In this document: in pieces, positions 18,294-26,185 of the stretch | Layout of the letters: every line of letters starts with the position of its first letter | Position numbering within the stretch: the first letter of the stretch is position 1 | NCBI RefSeq assembly: GCF_001423485.1 | Contig: NZ_LMOD01000006.1 | Location: 1-64,000, forward strand | Direction of reading: 5' to 3' | Length of the DNA: 64,000 nucleotides | Source: Microbacterium sp. Leaf320 | GTDB lineage: Bacteria; Actinomycetota; Actinomycetes; Actinomycetales; Microbacteriaceae | Translations under genes and position numbers: made by a program | The notes under the pieces: model-generated | Databases searched by the model: none | The model's input: only the letters and a program-made list of their open reading frames with translations | Told to the model about the DNA's origin: nothing

Positions 18294-18661
18294 GCGCTCA
18301 GCGCCGTGACATGGCGGTTCACAGCGGACCGGAGCAGCGCGAGGTTCGTGACTTGCCGATCTGCCGCAAGGTAAAGGAACGTGTCCGCATCGACCATCTT
18401 GAGCAGATGGAGCTGGGTGTCGAGTGTGAGGAGCATGTCCTCGAGAGTCGCGCCGAGACGAAGAGCCTCGATCGTCTTCCGCTTGTTCTTGACCATTTCG
18501 CTGTTGTACGCGCTAGCAACATCCAGATCAAAGTCAGGGCGGACCGATTTCGTCGCGAGCGGCAAACCTGACTCAACGTCAACAACCGATGCGCCAATAA
18601 ATCCATTGATGTCGTCCGCGATCTGCTGAATGAGAGCGTTCAGTTCGTCTTGCGTAGCCAC
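18290..18661 (-). CDS. Roadblock/LC7-like protein, proximal
   Basis: A compact 123-residue roadblock/LC7 protein and first gene of a three-gene operon. The fold is seen in ELNALIQQIADDINGFIGAS, VVDVESGLPLATKS, ASAYNSEMVKNKRKTIEALR and LHLLKMVDADTFLYLAAD, the usual helix-strand-strand-helix-strand layout of MglB/CvnB proteins. It overlaps the GTPase gene by four bases. Conservons also encode a sensor kinase (CvnA) and a DUF742 protein (CvnC), which are absent here. ATG 18661 is used. Confidence 0.75.
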   Translation of the reverse strand: MATQDELNALIQQIADDINGFIGASVVDVESGLPLATKSVRPDFDLDVASAYNSEMVKNKRKTIEALRLGATLEDMLLTLDTQLHLLKMVDADTFLYLAADRQVTNLALLRSAVNRHVTALSA

Positions 18662-19276
18662 AGTAATATCCCCGAAAGTCAGGCATCAGAGACCGCGCCT
18701 TGCGGACCTCCTGCGCTCCCCACTGACGCCGGCCAGTTGCCACCGCGGTGCGAGGGGAGTCCACTTGCCTCGTTAGTCACATGGTGGACGACCCGACCCG
18801 TCAAATCTGTCGCTGAAGAGCCCCAGCGGCGCGGCAGCCGGGGCTGTGAACGCGATGCAACCGGCAAGTCGCCGACCGAGTCTGCGCTGAAACGGCTGAG
18901 CGCCGTCTGCGTGCCGCCCTGCGTCGAGATGCGGGGGGCGCCCGAAAGGTGGAGGGCCTGAAGGCGGCGGTTCGAGGGGTTGCCTCCAGGCCCTCCATGG
19001 CGCATGCCCGAGCGGGCTGCGCCATTCGGAATCACAGGCGAAGCCAGCGATTCCGCCGTCGCGCCAACAGCCGGGGAGGGTGAGGGGATGCGACGACAGG
19101 TTCATTTAGGTTGCTCGTCACACGTCTCTAGAGGCGGAGGTGCGGCTCGAGACTGCGACTCAGCTCCATCAACGAGTTGACGCTAGGACGACCCTAGTCA
19201 CCGCCTTTCACACGGCTCATCCTGACCGCGTGAATGCTCCCGGTGCGCACCACACCGGACTTTGGAGGAGAGATTC
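18662..19276. other. Divergent intergenic stretch
   Basis: About 600 bases between the roadblock operon (minus) and the helix-turn-helix gene (plus). It should hold both promoters. The only strong feature is the long hairpin at 18997-19025. No gene is supported. Confidence 0.4.
18997..19025. repeat. Strong hairpin
   Basis: ATGGCGCA pairs with TGCGCCAT, and GCCCG with CGGGC inside it, with a single bulged T and a two-base turn. No T-run follows on either strand, so it is not a classical terminator; an operator or an RNA structure is possible. Confidence 0.45.
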
Positions 19277-20209
19277 ATGAGCGACGCCAGCTTTGAACGT
19301 GTGTTCGCCAGCGCGCTGAGACGCCACAACATGTCGCTCTCCGAGCTTCGCCACCGGCTCATCGCGGAAGGTCACCACGTAGCGCTTTCGACGCTGAGCT
19401 ATTGGCGCTCGGGGAAGCGACGACCCTCGGGGCGGCGTTCACTCGATATCGTGGCTGCGATCGAGCATGATCTCGGTCTACCCAACGATGAGCTGATTGA
19501 CTACATCGACCACACATCTGAGCACATGTACCTCGCAACGGTTGCACCAACGCAAGATCCGGTCCTCGTTATTGAGATGCGAGAGACCACGACCGAACTC
19601 GGGCACCTCGCCACCGTTACCGCAAAGCAGGTGGTGGTCTCGATAACCGCAGATGTAGACGACAACCGCCAAGTGGCGCGAGTCGTGACCCGGGTGCTCC
19701 TGCAGGCGGTCGCAGGAACAGTCTCTAGGTTTCCGATTCTCGAGGTTTCGGATGCTGCATCGCCCCGACCTCCCCGTATCCAAATTGTGTCCGGTGGACA
19801 CATCATTCAGACTTTTGCTCATCCGGGTGGGCGGGTTCTCGGCATCGATGTAGAACTCGATCACCCACTCAAGAGCCCCGGGACGATGAGCTTGGAGTGG
19901 TCAGTTGACTATCCGGCGGACTACCCGCAACGCACCAGCATCGCCTACGGCGTGAATGGACGATGTCGCGACATCGTGCTTTGGGGGCGATTCTCGGCTG
20001 ACGCCGCGCCCGACTGGATCGGAGAACGTGAGGAGCGGCGCTCCGGAGTTCGCAATCACTCGCACGCCGCGCGTGGCCTGAGCCACAGTGTGCACCGACA
20101 AAGCTTCGGACCGGGCCGTCTGGTGCTCACCTGGGGATCCGGTTCGGCCCCCTCCGCCCACCCGCCGTCGTTGGCCAAGAGCGGCCTTGGTAGCAGCAGA
20201 CTGAACTGA
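19277..20209 (+). CDS. Helix-turn-helix protein with unknown C-terminal domain
   Basis: A 310-residue protein. Residues 5-60 are a Xre-like helix-turn-helix (FASALRRHNMSLSELRHRLI, HVALSTLSYWRSGKRRPSGR, SLDIVAAIEHDLGLP), of the kind that reads operator DNA. The rest (80-240) is beta-rich without membrane segments and is unlike the usual peptidase or cupin sensor domains; I do not recognise it. The last 60 residues look low-complexity. ATG 19277 is well supported by GGAGGAG upstream. It is divergent from the roadblock operon and precedes the convergent lectin gene; its target is unknown. Confidence 0.65.
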   Translation: MSDASFERVFASALRRHNMSLSELRHRLIAEGHHVALSTLSYWRSGKRRPSGRRSLDIVAAIEHDLGLPNDELIDYIDHTSEHMYLATVAPTQDPVLVIEMRETTTELGHLATVTAKQVVVSITADVDDNRQVARVVTRVLLQAVAGTVSRFPILEVSDAASPRPPRIQIVSGGHIIQTFAHPGGRVLGIDVELDHPLKSPGTMSLEWSVDYPADYPQRTSIAYGVNGRCRDIVLWGRFSADAAPDWIGEREERRSGVRNHSHAARGLSHSVHRQSFGPGRLVLTWGSGSAPSAHPPSLAKSGLGSSRLN

Positions 20210-20583
20210 GGGTGGGTATCACAGCGCCTACGCGTCGGCTTTCCTCGAGGCGAGTCGCACTGATGGCCGAGTGAGATCACGGATATCTCAGTGGACGAGA
20301 TCGATGTCAGCGAAGTCGTTGTTCCGTTACTCCCGCCAGGGCTGCCTTCGGAGGCTGCCGGCAACGGACGCGTTCAAATTGTCGCGCTAGCAGAGCAGGT
20401 AGCGGTTGAACTGGCGTCGGTCCGTGGAGGATCTGAGATTTCCCTCGCGCGAACGGGAGTGATCCCCGCTGGATGCAAGTCCACGCCGACATCTGCTTGC
20501 TGCACGGTCGACGAGGCCGGTCGAGAGCGGGGCGTGACCACACACGGAGGGGGCTGCGCCAGGCAGCCCCCCCCTCCTGTCTG
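20210..20583. other. Intergenic stretch with terminator
   Basis: A plus-strand frame from 20291 (MDEIDVSEVVVPLLPPGL...) is open to 20587 but its second half runs through a terminator hairpin, so I do not accept it as a gene. The notable element is the hairpin at 20546-20577. Confidence 0.4.
20546..20577 (-). terminator. Hairpin terminator of the lectin gene
   Basis: GGAGGGGGCTGC and GCAGCCCCCCCCTCC form a GC-rich stem with a five-base loop, seven bases beyond the lectin stop codon. No T-run, as is common in actinobacteria. It may work for both strands. Confidence 0.6.
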
Positions 20584-22254
20584 CTAGTTCTTGGTGCGCC
20601 GGCGTGCGATGAGCATTGCTCCCACGCCTAGAGCGACGACGACCAGTCCCGCAACGGCGAGGAATCCTGCCCCGCTGCCACCAGTGGTCGCGAGCGCGCC
20701 GTTGGTAGGCGTCGAGTCAGAGTGCCCACACGTTGCAGTCTTCAGAGCGACTGTCATCGATGAGGATCCGTCATCTGCGGTTTTCCACCCCGGCGACGTA
20801 CTCAGTTGGTAGCCCGGCTGCGGAATAGCCAGGATGGTGACCGTGTTCCCCTGAGCAATCTTGCCTTCCACGCGATAGGTGATGCCCTCGGTCTTTGCGA
20901 CCGTGACTGTGGGTGTTGAGGCACGGTCTGAGGCTGTACACACCGCTTGTTTGACCTGAGGCTCCACGGGCACGACAACCGCGTCCGCGCAATCAACGGA
21001 AGTGAGCGTCACCTGCAATGACGCGCTTCCGTCGGCCGCTGCGGTCCACCCTTGCGCCGCCGCGAGCACGTAGCCCGACTTGGGCGTTGCGACTACTGTG
21101 ACCGTCGAACCCTCAACGACCGACCCGTCAATCGTGTAATTGATCCCGGCAGTAGACGCGGGCGTCACAAACGGCGTAGACGCCTCCCCCGTGTCAGTGC
21201 AGACAGCCTGCACGACAGCTGGCATCTCGGGAGTCGCGGTGACCACCGGGGGTGCAGGCTGCTTCAGTACCGCGAAAGCAAGCGGGTTCGCGTTTACGTC
21301 GGAGCCACCGGAGGTTCCCCCACCTGCACGACTTTTGCTAACTGCCGCGGCGGTGAAGCCCCAGTACACCTTCGAGTCGCCGTTCTGGAGACCGAACTGG
21401 GCGTTCACATCGGACACCGTGAAGGTCTGGGCCGTCCAACTGCCGAGCTGATATTTGAGCGTTCCTGTGTTGTCGCCATGGGGTTCCCAGGAAACGTGGA
21501 AGTCGCGCCACGTGTCATTGCTGAGTGTGTCCGTCGCGGAACCGTACTGAAGGTTCGAGTGCGACACCGCAATCGGCGCCGGCGTCACAACACCGACATG
21601 ACCATACAGCTGCGAGCCACAGAATATCCACCATGAACACAGCTCTCGGTCCCCAGACTCCCCCCCGTAATTGTGTGCGTCGTTCATGTAAGTGTCGAAC
21701 TCGATCGACAACGCGTTGCGGATGTACTGCTGCTGTGCTTCATCGTCCTTTACATCCCGATCCGGGAATGCTGTGCCCCAGTTTCCACCGTACGCACCGA
21801 GCGAGCCGCCGGCAGAACCAACAGCTCCTCGTCCGCGAGGATCGTTCTGAAGAGTAAAGGTCATGCCGTCGCCGAGGTTCGGCTGATAGCCGAGGTACAC
21901 AGAGAAAGTGCTCTCGAACGGCTGCGAGAGATCAAGTTGGGTGTTCGACCACACCGCGCCGCCTTGATGTTTCGCTGTGTCGACGTCTTCGGCCATCCGC
22001 CACTGGTTCGAGTAGGTCGGGTCGACATGGGCGACCGGTCCTACCCCTCCCCCGACTAGCGTGTTCGGGAACACCTGCCCCTCGGAGAACTGTTCGGTGA
22101 TGTCGAGGTTGTCGGGGTTCCCCGGGTTGTTGGTGCCGAGCGGTTCGTCCACAGGAATGGCGGCACCTGCCGACATCGGAACTGCCACGGCTAGCGTGGC
22201 GAACAGCGCGCCGATCGATAGCGCGATCAACCCTCTTTGTCGCTTTTTGGACAT
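20584..22254 (-). CDS. Secreted L-type lectin with LATTG cell-wall sorting signal
   Basis: A 556-residue exported protein. A Sec signal peptide covers about 1-32 (KKRQRG, hydrophobic core, SAGA). Residues 50-315 are a legume/L-type lectin beta-sandwich: FSEGQVFPNTLVGGG, FSVYLGYQPNLGDGMTFTLQ, LSIEFDTYMN, SNDTWRDFHVSW. Two similar Ig-like repeats follow (around 330-410 and 420-500; each has 'VQAVCTDTGEASTPFVT / VKQAVCTASDRASTPTVT'). The end has LATTG (521-525), a membrane helix and RRRTKN, a sorting signal for an LAxTG-type (class E) sortase. It probably displays a sugar-binding domain on the wall. ATG 22254 is preferred (GGGGAAG upstream). Confidence 0.85.
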   Translation of the reverse strand: MSKKRQRGLIALSIGALFATLAVAVPMSAGAAIPVDEPLGTNNPGNPDNLDITEQFSEGQVFPNTLVGGGVGPVAHVDPTYSNQWRMAEDVDTAKHQGGAVWSNTQLDLSQPFESTFSVYLGYQPNLGDGMTFTLQNDPRGRGAVGSAGGSLGAYGGNWGTAFPDRDVKDDEAQQQYIRNALSIEFDTYMNDAHNYGGESGDRELCSWWIFCGSQLYGHVGVVTPAPIAVSHSNLQYGSATDTLSNDTWRDFHVSWEPHGDNTGTLKYQLGSWTAQTFTVSDVNAQFGLQNGDSKVYWGFTAAAVSKSRAGGGTSGGSDVNANPLAFAVLKQPAPPVVTATPEMPAVVQAVCTDTGEASTPFVTPASTAGINYTIDGSVVEGSTVTVVATPKSGYVLAAAQGWTAAADGSASLQVTLTSVDCADAVVVPVEPQVKQAVCTASDRASTPTVTVAKTEGITYRVEGKIAQGNTVTILAIPQPGYQLSTSPGWKTADDGSSSMTVALKTATCGHSDSTPTNGALATTGGSGAGFLAVAGLVVVALGVGAMLIARRRTKN

Positions 22255-22305
22255 GGTACTTCCCCCTGAAATGAGACTTTCTACTGCGGATCTGCGTGGC
22301 ATCAA

Positions 22306-22677
22306 GGCCTGCTGAGCCAGCCCCCTGCTGGTGATTGCTTTGCCTCAGGCGTCGATGCCCCGGCCGACCCTAGTACCTGCATTTCACAGGGCACTTGGGA
22401 GCAATGTGAAGCTCGAATCTCGGATCCGTGCGGCGCGCACAGCGGCTGGAAGAGAGCCCAGCGTCTGTATCCAGCCCCTACGCTGATCGCATGGAGAACC
22501 ACGCTTCGAAACTCGTCTAGATCCCGCGATCTCGATCCCGCCACGGCCACCGCGAGATGGACCAGCACGGCACGTTCGAGCCTTCGGGCGACGACCGGAA
22601 CGGCGGAGGACAATCCCAGCAAGGTGCGCGGGAGCCCGTGCGGGGCCTTGGAGTGGTGACCGGCGAGCCCGCCCTAC
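22306..22677. other. Stretch without a recognisable gene
   Basis: About 370 bases between the lectin gene and the end of the sigma-factor gene, both minus strand. No supported gene or repeat. GC rises toward 22,500-22,700, consistent with a change of DNA origin there. Confidence 0.35.
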
Positions 22678-23958
22678 TCAGCCGGACGCGGGCTCGCCGC
22701 CGGCGGCGCGGCTGACCTCCGTCAGGCGCTGCTCCAGGAAGGCGCGCTCCGCGGCGTTCGCCGTGAGCTCCATCGCGCGCCGGTACGACTGAGCCGCGCC
22801 GGCGGCGTCGCCGAGGCGGTGCTGCAGATCGGCGCGTGTGGCCGGAAGGTAGGGGTAGTCGGCGAGCCGGGGATCGGTCGCCAGCTCGTCGAGGAGCGGC
22901 AGGGCGGCGGCCGGACCGTCGGCGAACGCCACGGCGGCGGCCCGGTTGAGCGCGACCACCGGGGTGTTCCACACCACGAGCAGCCGGTCGTAGAGGTGCA
23001 CGACGCGCGGCCAGTCGGTCTGCTCGAGGGACGGCGCGATCGCGTGTACGCCGGCGATCGCCGCCTGCAGGGTGAACCGCTCCGGTGGGCCGGACGCCAG
23101 CGCCCCGGCCGTCACGGTGAGCCCCTCCAGAATCGCGCGCTGGTCCCAGCGAGTCCGGTCTTGGTCGGCGAGCAGGAGCAGCCGGCCCTGCTCGTCGGTC
23201 CGGGTTGCCCGGCGCGCGTCGGTGAGGAGCAGCAGGCCCAGCAGGCCGCGGGTCTCGGCCTGCTCGGGGAGCAGCGCGGTGAGAGTGCGCGCGAGGTGCA
23301 GGGCCCGGTCGCAGAGATCCTGACGGACGAGCGCGTCTCCCTCGCCGGCCGTGTGGCCGGTGCTGAAGAGCAGGTGGACGGCGGTGAGTACGCTGTCCAG
23401 GCGCTCGGGCAGCTCCTCCCGGCTCGGAACCCGGTAGGGGATCCGCGCTTCAGAGATCTTCTTCTTGGCCCGGGTGATCCGTGCCGCCATCGTCGACTCG
23501 GACACCAGGAAGGCCCGGGCGACGTCGGGCGTGGGAACGTTGCAGACCAGGCGCAGGGTGAGGGCGACGCGGGCCTCGGGGGCGAGGGTGGGGTGGCAGC
23601 ACGTGAACACCAGCCGGAGCCGGTCGTCGGGCACCGCGGCGTCGAGCTGGTCCAGGTTGGCCGGGTCGTGCGGATCGACAGTCGCCGGCTCCACGAGCAG
23701 CGGGAGCTTGCGCCGGAGGGTGACCTCGCGACGCAACCGGTCGAGCGCGTGGTTCCGCGCCGTGGTGGTCAGCCACGCGCCGGGCCGCTCCGGGACGCCG
23801 TCCCGGGTCCAGGCCTTCAGCGCGCTGACGTACGCCTCCTGCGCGCACTCCTCCGCGACGTCCAGGTCGCCCGCGACGCGCACCGTGGCGGACAGTACGA
23901 AGGCCCACTCGGAGCGGTGGGCCTTCGCCAGCGCGGCAGCGACCGCGTCCGCCTGCAT
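22678..23958 (-). CDS. ECF42-type RNA polymerase sigma factor
   Basis: A 426-residue sigma factor of the ECF42 (formerly YlaC/SigJ-like 'DGPF-associated') kind. Region 2: HRSEWAFVLSATVRVAGDLD, EECAQEAYVSALKAW, TTTARNHALDRLRRE; region 4: LTLRLVCNVPTPDVARAFLV and STMAARITRAKKKI; the long C-terminal part (200-420) contains conserved TPR-like blocks such as LLFSTGHTAGEGD, LLGLLLLTDARRATRTDEQG and VVALNRAAAVAFADGPAAAL, typical of the group. ECF42 genes are nearly always next to DGPF/YCII genes, as here. ATG 23958 is the likeliest start. GC is clearly higher than in the genes before it. Confidence 0.9.
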   Translation of the reverse strand: MQADAVAAALAKAHRSEWAFVLSATVRVAGDLDVAEECAQEAYVSALKAWTRDGVPERPGAWLTTTARNHALDRLRREVTLRRKLPLLVEPATVDPHDPANLDQLDAAVPDDRLRLVFTCCHPTLAPEARVALTLRLVCNVPTPDVARAFLVSESTMAARITRAKKKISEARIPYRVPSREELPERLDSVLTAVHLLFSTGHTAGEGDALVRQDLCDRALHLARTLTALLPEQAETRGLLGLLLLTDARRATRTDEQGRLLLLADQDRTRWDQRAILEGLTVTAGALASGPPERFTLQAAIAGVHAIAPSLEQTDWPRVVHLYDRLLVVWNTPVVALNRAAAVAFADGPAAALPLLDELATDPRLADYPYLPATRADLQHRLGDAAGAAQSYRRAMELTANAAERAFLEQRLTEVSRAAGGEPASG

Positions 23959-23990
23959 GGCGGACGCGGTCGGCTCGTCGCGGGGAGTGT

Positions 23991-24347
23991 TCAGAACGGG
24001 TTCGTCGTCGGGTCCACGACCGGGCGAACCTCGACGCCGCCGAAGGGTGCCGGGCACAGCTTGGCGATCTCGACGGCGTGGTCGAGGTCGCGCGCCTCGA
24101 TGACGTAGAAGCCGCCGAAGGCCTCCTTGGTCTCGACGAACGGGCCGTCCGTGACCGTGGTGCCGCGCTTGATCGTGGTGGCCGTCGTCGTGGCCGCGAG
24201 CGCCTCCCCGCCCGTGAGGGACCCACCGAGCTCGAAGACCTGCTTGGTGAACGTGCTGTGCGCGTCGACCAGCGCGCCCCATGCCTCGGGCGACATGGTC
24301 GCGTACTGCGCCTGGTCTTCGTAGATGAGGATTGCGTACTGGGACAT
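23991..24347 (-). CDS. YCII-related DGPF-domain protein
   Basis: A 118-residue protein of the YCII superfamily, DGPF subgroup. The diagnostic TVTDGPFVETKEAFGGFYVI is present at about residues 64-83, and the ends fit the family (MSQYAILIYEDQ; FGGVEVRPVVD). These small proteins accompany ECF42 sigma factors and are thought to be part of their output or sensing; their activity is not established. ATG 24347 has GGAGG six bases upstream. The sigma gene follows after 32 bases, so they form an operon. Confidence 0.9.
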   Translation of the reverse strand: MSQYAILIYEDQAQYATMSPEAWGALVDAHSTFTKQVFELGGSLTGGEALAATTTATTIKRGTTVTDGPFVETKEAFGGFYVIEARDLDHAVEIAKLCPAPFGGVEVRPVVDPTTNPF

Positions 24348-25005
24348 GGAGTGCCTCCTGCAGTGGGTCGCGGGCCGGTCGGTCCGGCTCCGTCATTAAC
24401 TACGACGATCATCCTGCCGCCGGATCGACAGCTGGGCCAAGATCGTCGCCAAGTCGTAGGACGCGCCGAAATGCTGAACCTGTCGATGCCAACCCTCCAA
24501 AGGGGGGCGCGCTGTCAGCGGGCTGGACAGCACTCCCTGTAGTTCGACGCCACCGCGCGCGAGGACTAGCCGTCCAGCGTCACGCGGAGGCCGTGAGCGA
24601 AAGCCTCAACACCCTGGATACCATGTCGAGCGATTGCATCGTCCCACCCAGCGCGGAATAGCGAGCGTCCATGCCCACGTCGAATCGCCGCGAAAGCACG
24701 AGGGTCCGCTGACGCCTTCGGTCACTGTCGAGAGCCCATCGCTCCTGCCCGTGCTCAGGCAAGCAGCCGATCGTCTACGAGCAGTTCTTCACCGTCAAGG
24801 GTGTCGACCACGCAGTCTATGGTGGAGCCCGGCAGCGCTGGGTTACCGCACCACAGCCATGCACACGACGACGGGCGGATTTTGACCCAGATCGCAAGCG
24901 CGAGGTTTGAGACTCCGCGGAGCCGCAAACTCGCTGCCCACCGAACGTGCCCCACGCCCCGCCCCGGATACGGAAAAACCCCCGATTTCTCGGGGGTTTC
25001 CATGG
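24348..25005. other. Stretch between the sigma pair and tRNA-Ser
   Basis: About 650 bases adjoining the 3' end of the tRNA gene. No intact gene, no integrase and no repeat of the tRNA 3' end that I could find. The tRNA terminator is at 24973-24999. This is where a mobile-element boundary would be expected. Confidence 0.4.
24973..24999 (-). terminator. Intrinsic terminator of tRNA-Ser
   Basis: On the minus strand AACCCCCGA, a four- to five-base loop GAAA, TCGGGGGTT, then a T-run (TTTTT): a classical factor-independent terminator directly after the tRNA gene. Confidence 0.8.
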
Positions 25006-25093
25006 CGGTGACGGTGGGATTTGAACCCACGGTAGGGGGTTACCCTACACAACTTTTCGAGAGTTGCACCTTCGGCCGCTCGGACACGTCACC
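25006..25093 (-). tRNA. tRNA-Ser (anticodon CGA)
   Basis: Minus strand. The acceptor stem GGTGACG pairs with CGTCACC, with discriminator G. The D-arm reads TCCGAGCGGCCGAAGG, the anticodon stem CAACT/AGTTG holds the loop CTCGAAA with anticodon CGA (reads UCG), a long serine-type variable arm (GTAGGGTAACCCCCTAC) follows, and the T-arm is GTGGGTTCAAATCCCAC. CCA is not encoded. Its 3' end faces the accessory region. Confidence 0.95.
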
Positions 25094-25239
25094 GCGGACT
25101 AGCTTACGACAACCCGGGCCACGGCGCGAATCGAGCAGTCAGGTGAGTTCCGACGCGGGCTTTTGTCCGGTACGCTCCCCGTCGGCCCTCAAGCCCCCTG
25201 GTTAGGATGGCCTAAGGCAACGGGCACGGAGGGGACGCA

Positions 25240-26016
25240 ATGGGTTTCATCACATCAGAGGCGCTGGCTGAGACCGGCTATGTCGTGCTCGACGACCATG
25301 ACCAGGCATCCGACCCCGCCGAGTGGCTCGACCTCGAGTACATCGGCTGGCGCTCGTCGGGCGTCACGCGCTTCGCCCCGCTCGCGAGCTATGCCGGCGC
25401 GATCGAGTGCAACGGCTTCTGGAATCACACCCCTCCTCGCACAGACAAGGACGGCGTCTGGATCGAGTCGCAGGTCGCGATCGCACCGACCCTGCAGCGG
25501 CGTGCGCTCGAACCCGGCGCGGGAGTCGGCCGCTGCCGCGTGATCGAGCTGCAGCCCAACGAGTACGCGGATGCCGTCTACAACCTGCACCAGGACGACA
25601 ACAACCGCCTCAACGAAGAGGGCACCGGTTGGGTCGTGCGCGGCTACTACAACCTCTCCGACGACACCGACTCGCTGCTGCTCCTGCGCTCCGACCGCTT
25701 CGACCCGGCGACCGAGATCCGCCTGCCGCTGCGCGAGGGGTCGCGTATCATCGTCGACACCCAGCGCTTCTGGCACGCGGTCTGGCACCGCGGCACCGCC
25801 CCGCGCTACGCCCTGATCACGTCATGGACGTCGGGTCCCGAACTCGATGCCTACATCGAGGCGAACCACGGCGACCCGCATCCGGTGACTGTCGATCTCG
25901 ACCCGCGCCTGGTCGACGACGCGCAGGTCGAGCTGCACCGCCGCATCGAAGAACGCCGTCGCGTCTTCGAGGCCCAGGGCATCGTCATGGAGCCCCGCGC
26001 CGACCTCAGCGTCTGA
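25240..26016 (+). CDS. Putative 2-oxoglutarate/Fe(II) oxygenase-like protein
   Basis: A 258-residue soluble protein. Around residues 122-135 it has YNLHQDDNNRLNEEG, an HxD pair, followed by VRGYYNLSDD and LLLLRSDRF, and near 170-186 RIIVDTQRFWHAVWHRG with a candidate distal His and then Arg (TAPRYALITSW). This order matches double-stranded beta-helix oxygenases that use iron and 2-oxoglutarate; the substrate is unknown. ATG 25240 follows GGAGGGG. It stands alone after the tRNA gene and converges with cydC across a repeat-rich spacer. Fold assignment is inference. Confidence 0.6.
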   Translation: MGFITSEALAETGYVVLDDHDQASDPAEWLDLEYIGWRSSGVTRFAPLASYAGAIECNGFWNHTPPRTDKDGVWIESQVAIAPTLQRRALEPGAGVGRCRVIELQPNEYADAVYNLHQDDNNRLNEEGTGWVVRGYYNLSDDTDSLLLLRSDRFDPATEIRLPLREGSRIIVDTQRFWHAVWHRGTAPRYALITSWTSGPELDAYIEANHGDPHPVTVDLDPRLVDDAQVELHRRIEERRRVFEAQGIVMEPRADLSV

Positions 26017-26030
26017 CGGGCCGGTCGCCC

Positions 26031-26174
26031 CGTTTCGTCTCGTCGCTGCGCTCCTCGCTCAACGACCGGAAACGCGCCGCTGCTCCCTCACTCAACGAAC
26101 GGAAACGCCCCGCTGCGCCCTCACTCGACGAACGGACCACATCCGGTCGTTGAGCGAGCGAGCGAAGCGAGACG
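26031..26174. repeat. Intergenic repeat cluster of the 'CTCAACGACCGG' family
   Basis: Between two convergent genes. It opens with CGTTTCGTCTCGTCGCTGCG and CTCCTCGCTCAACGACCGG, has degenerate copies (CTCACTCAACGAACGG, CTCACTCGACGAACGG) and ends with the reverse complement CCGGTCGTTGAGCGAG and GCGAAGCGAGACG. The arms can form a long hairpin. Related copies occur at 29557-29748 and inside a gene at 57046-57085. Confidence 0.75.
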
Positions 26175-26185
26175 CGCCACCCGAC

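Noticed and set aside
20291..20587. Plus-strand frame of 98 codons
   Set aside because: Its second half runs through the terminator hairpin of the lectin gene and it lacks a recognisable fold.
24348..25005. Possible integrase or att repeat next to tRNA-Ser
   Set aside because: I searched by eye for a copy of the tRNA 3' end and for integrase motifs and found neither; only the position is suggestive.
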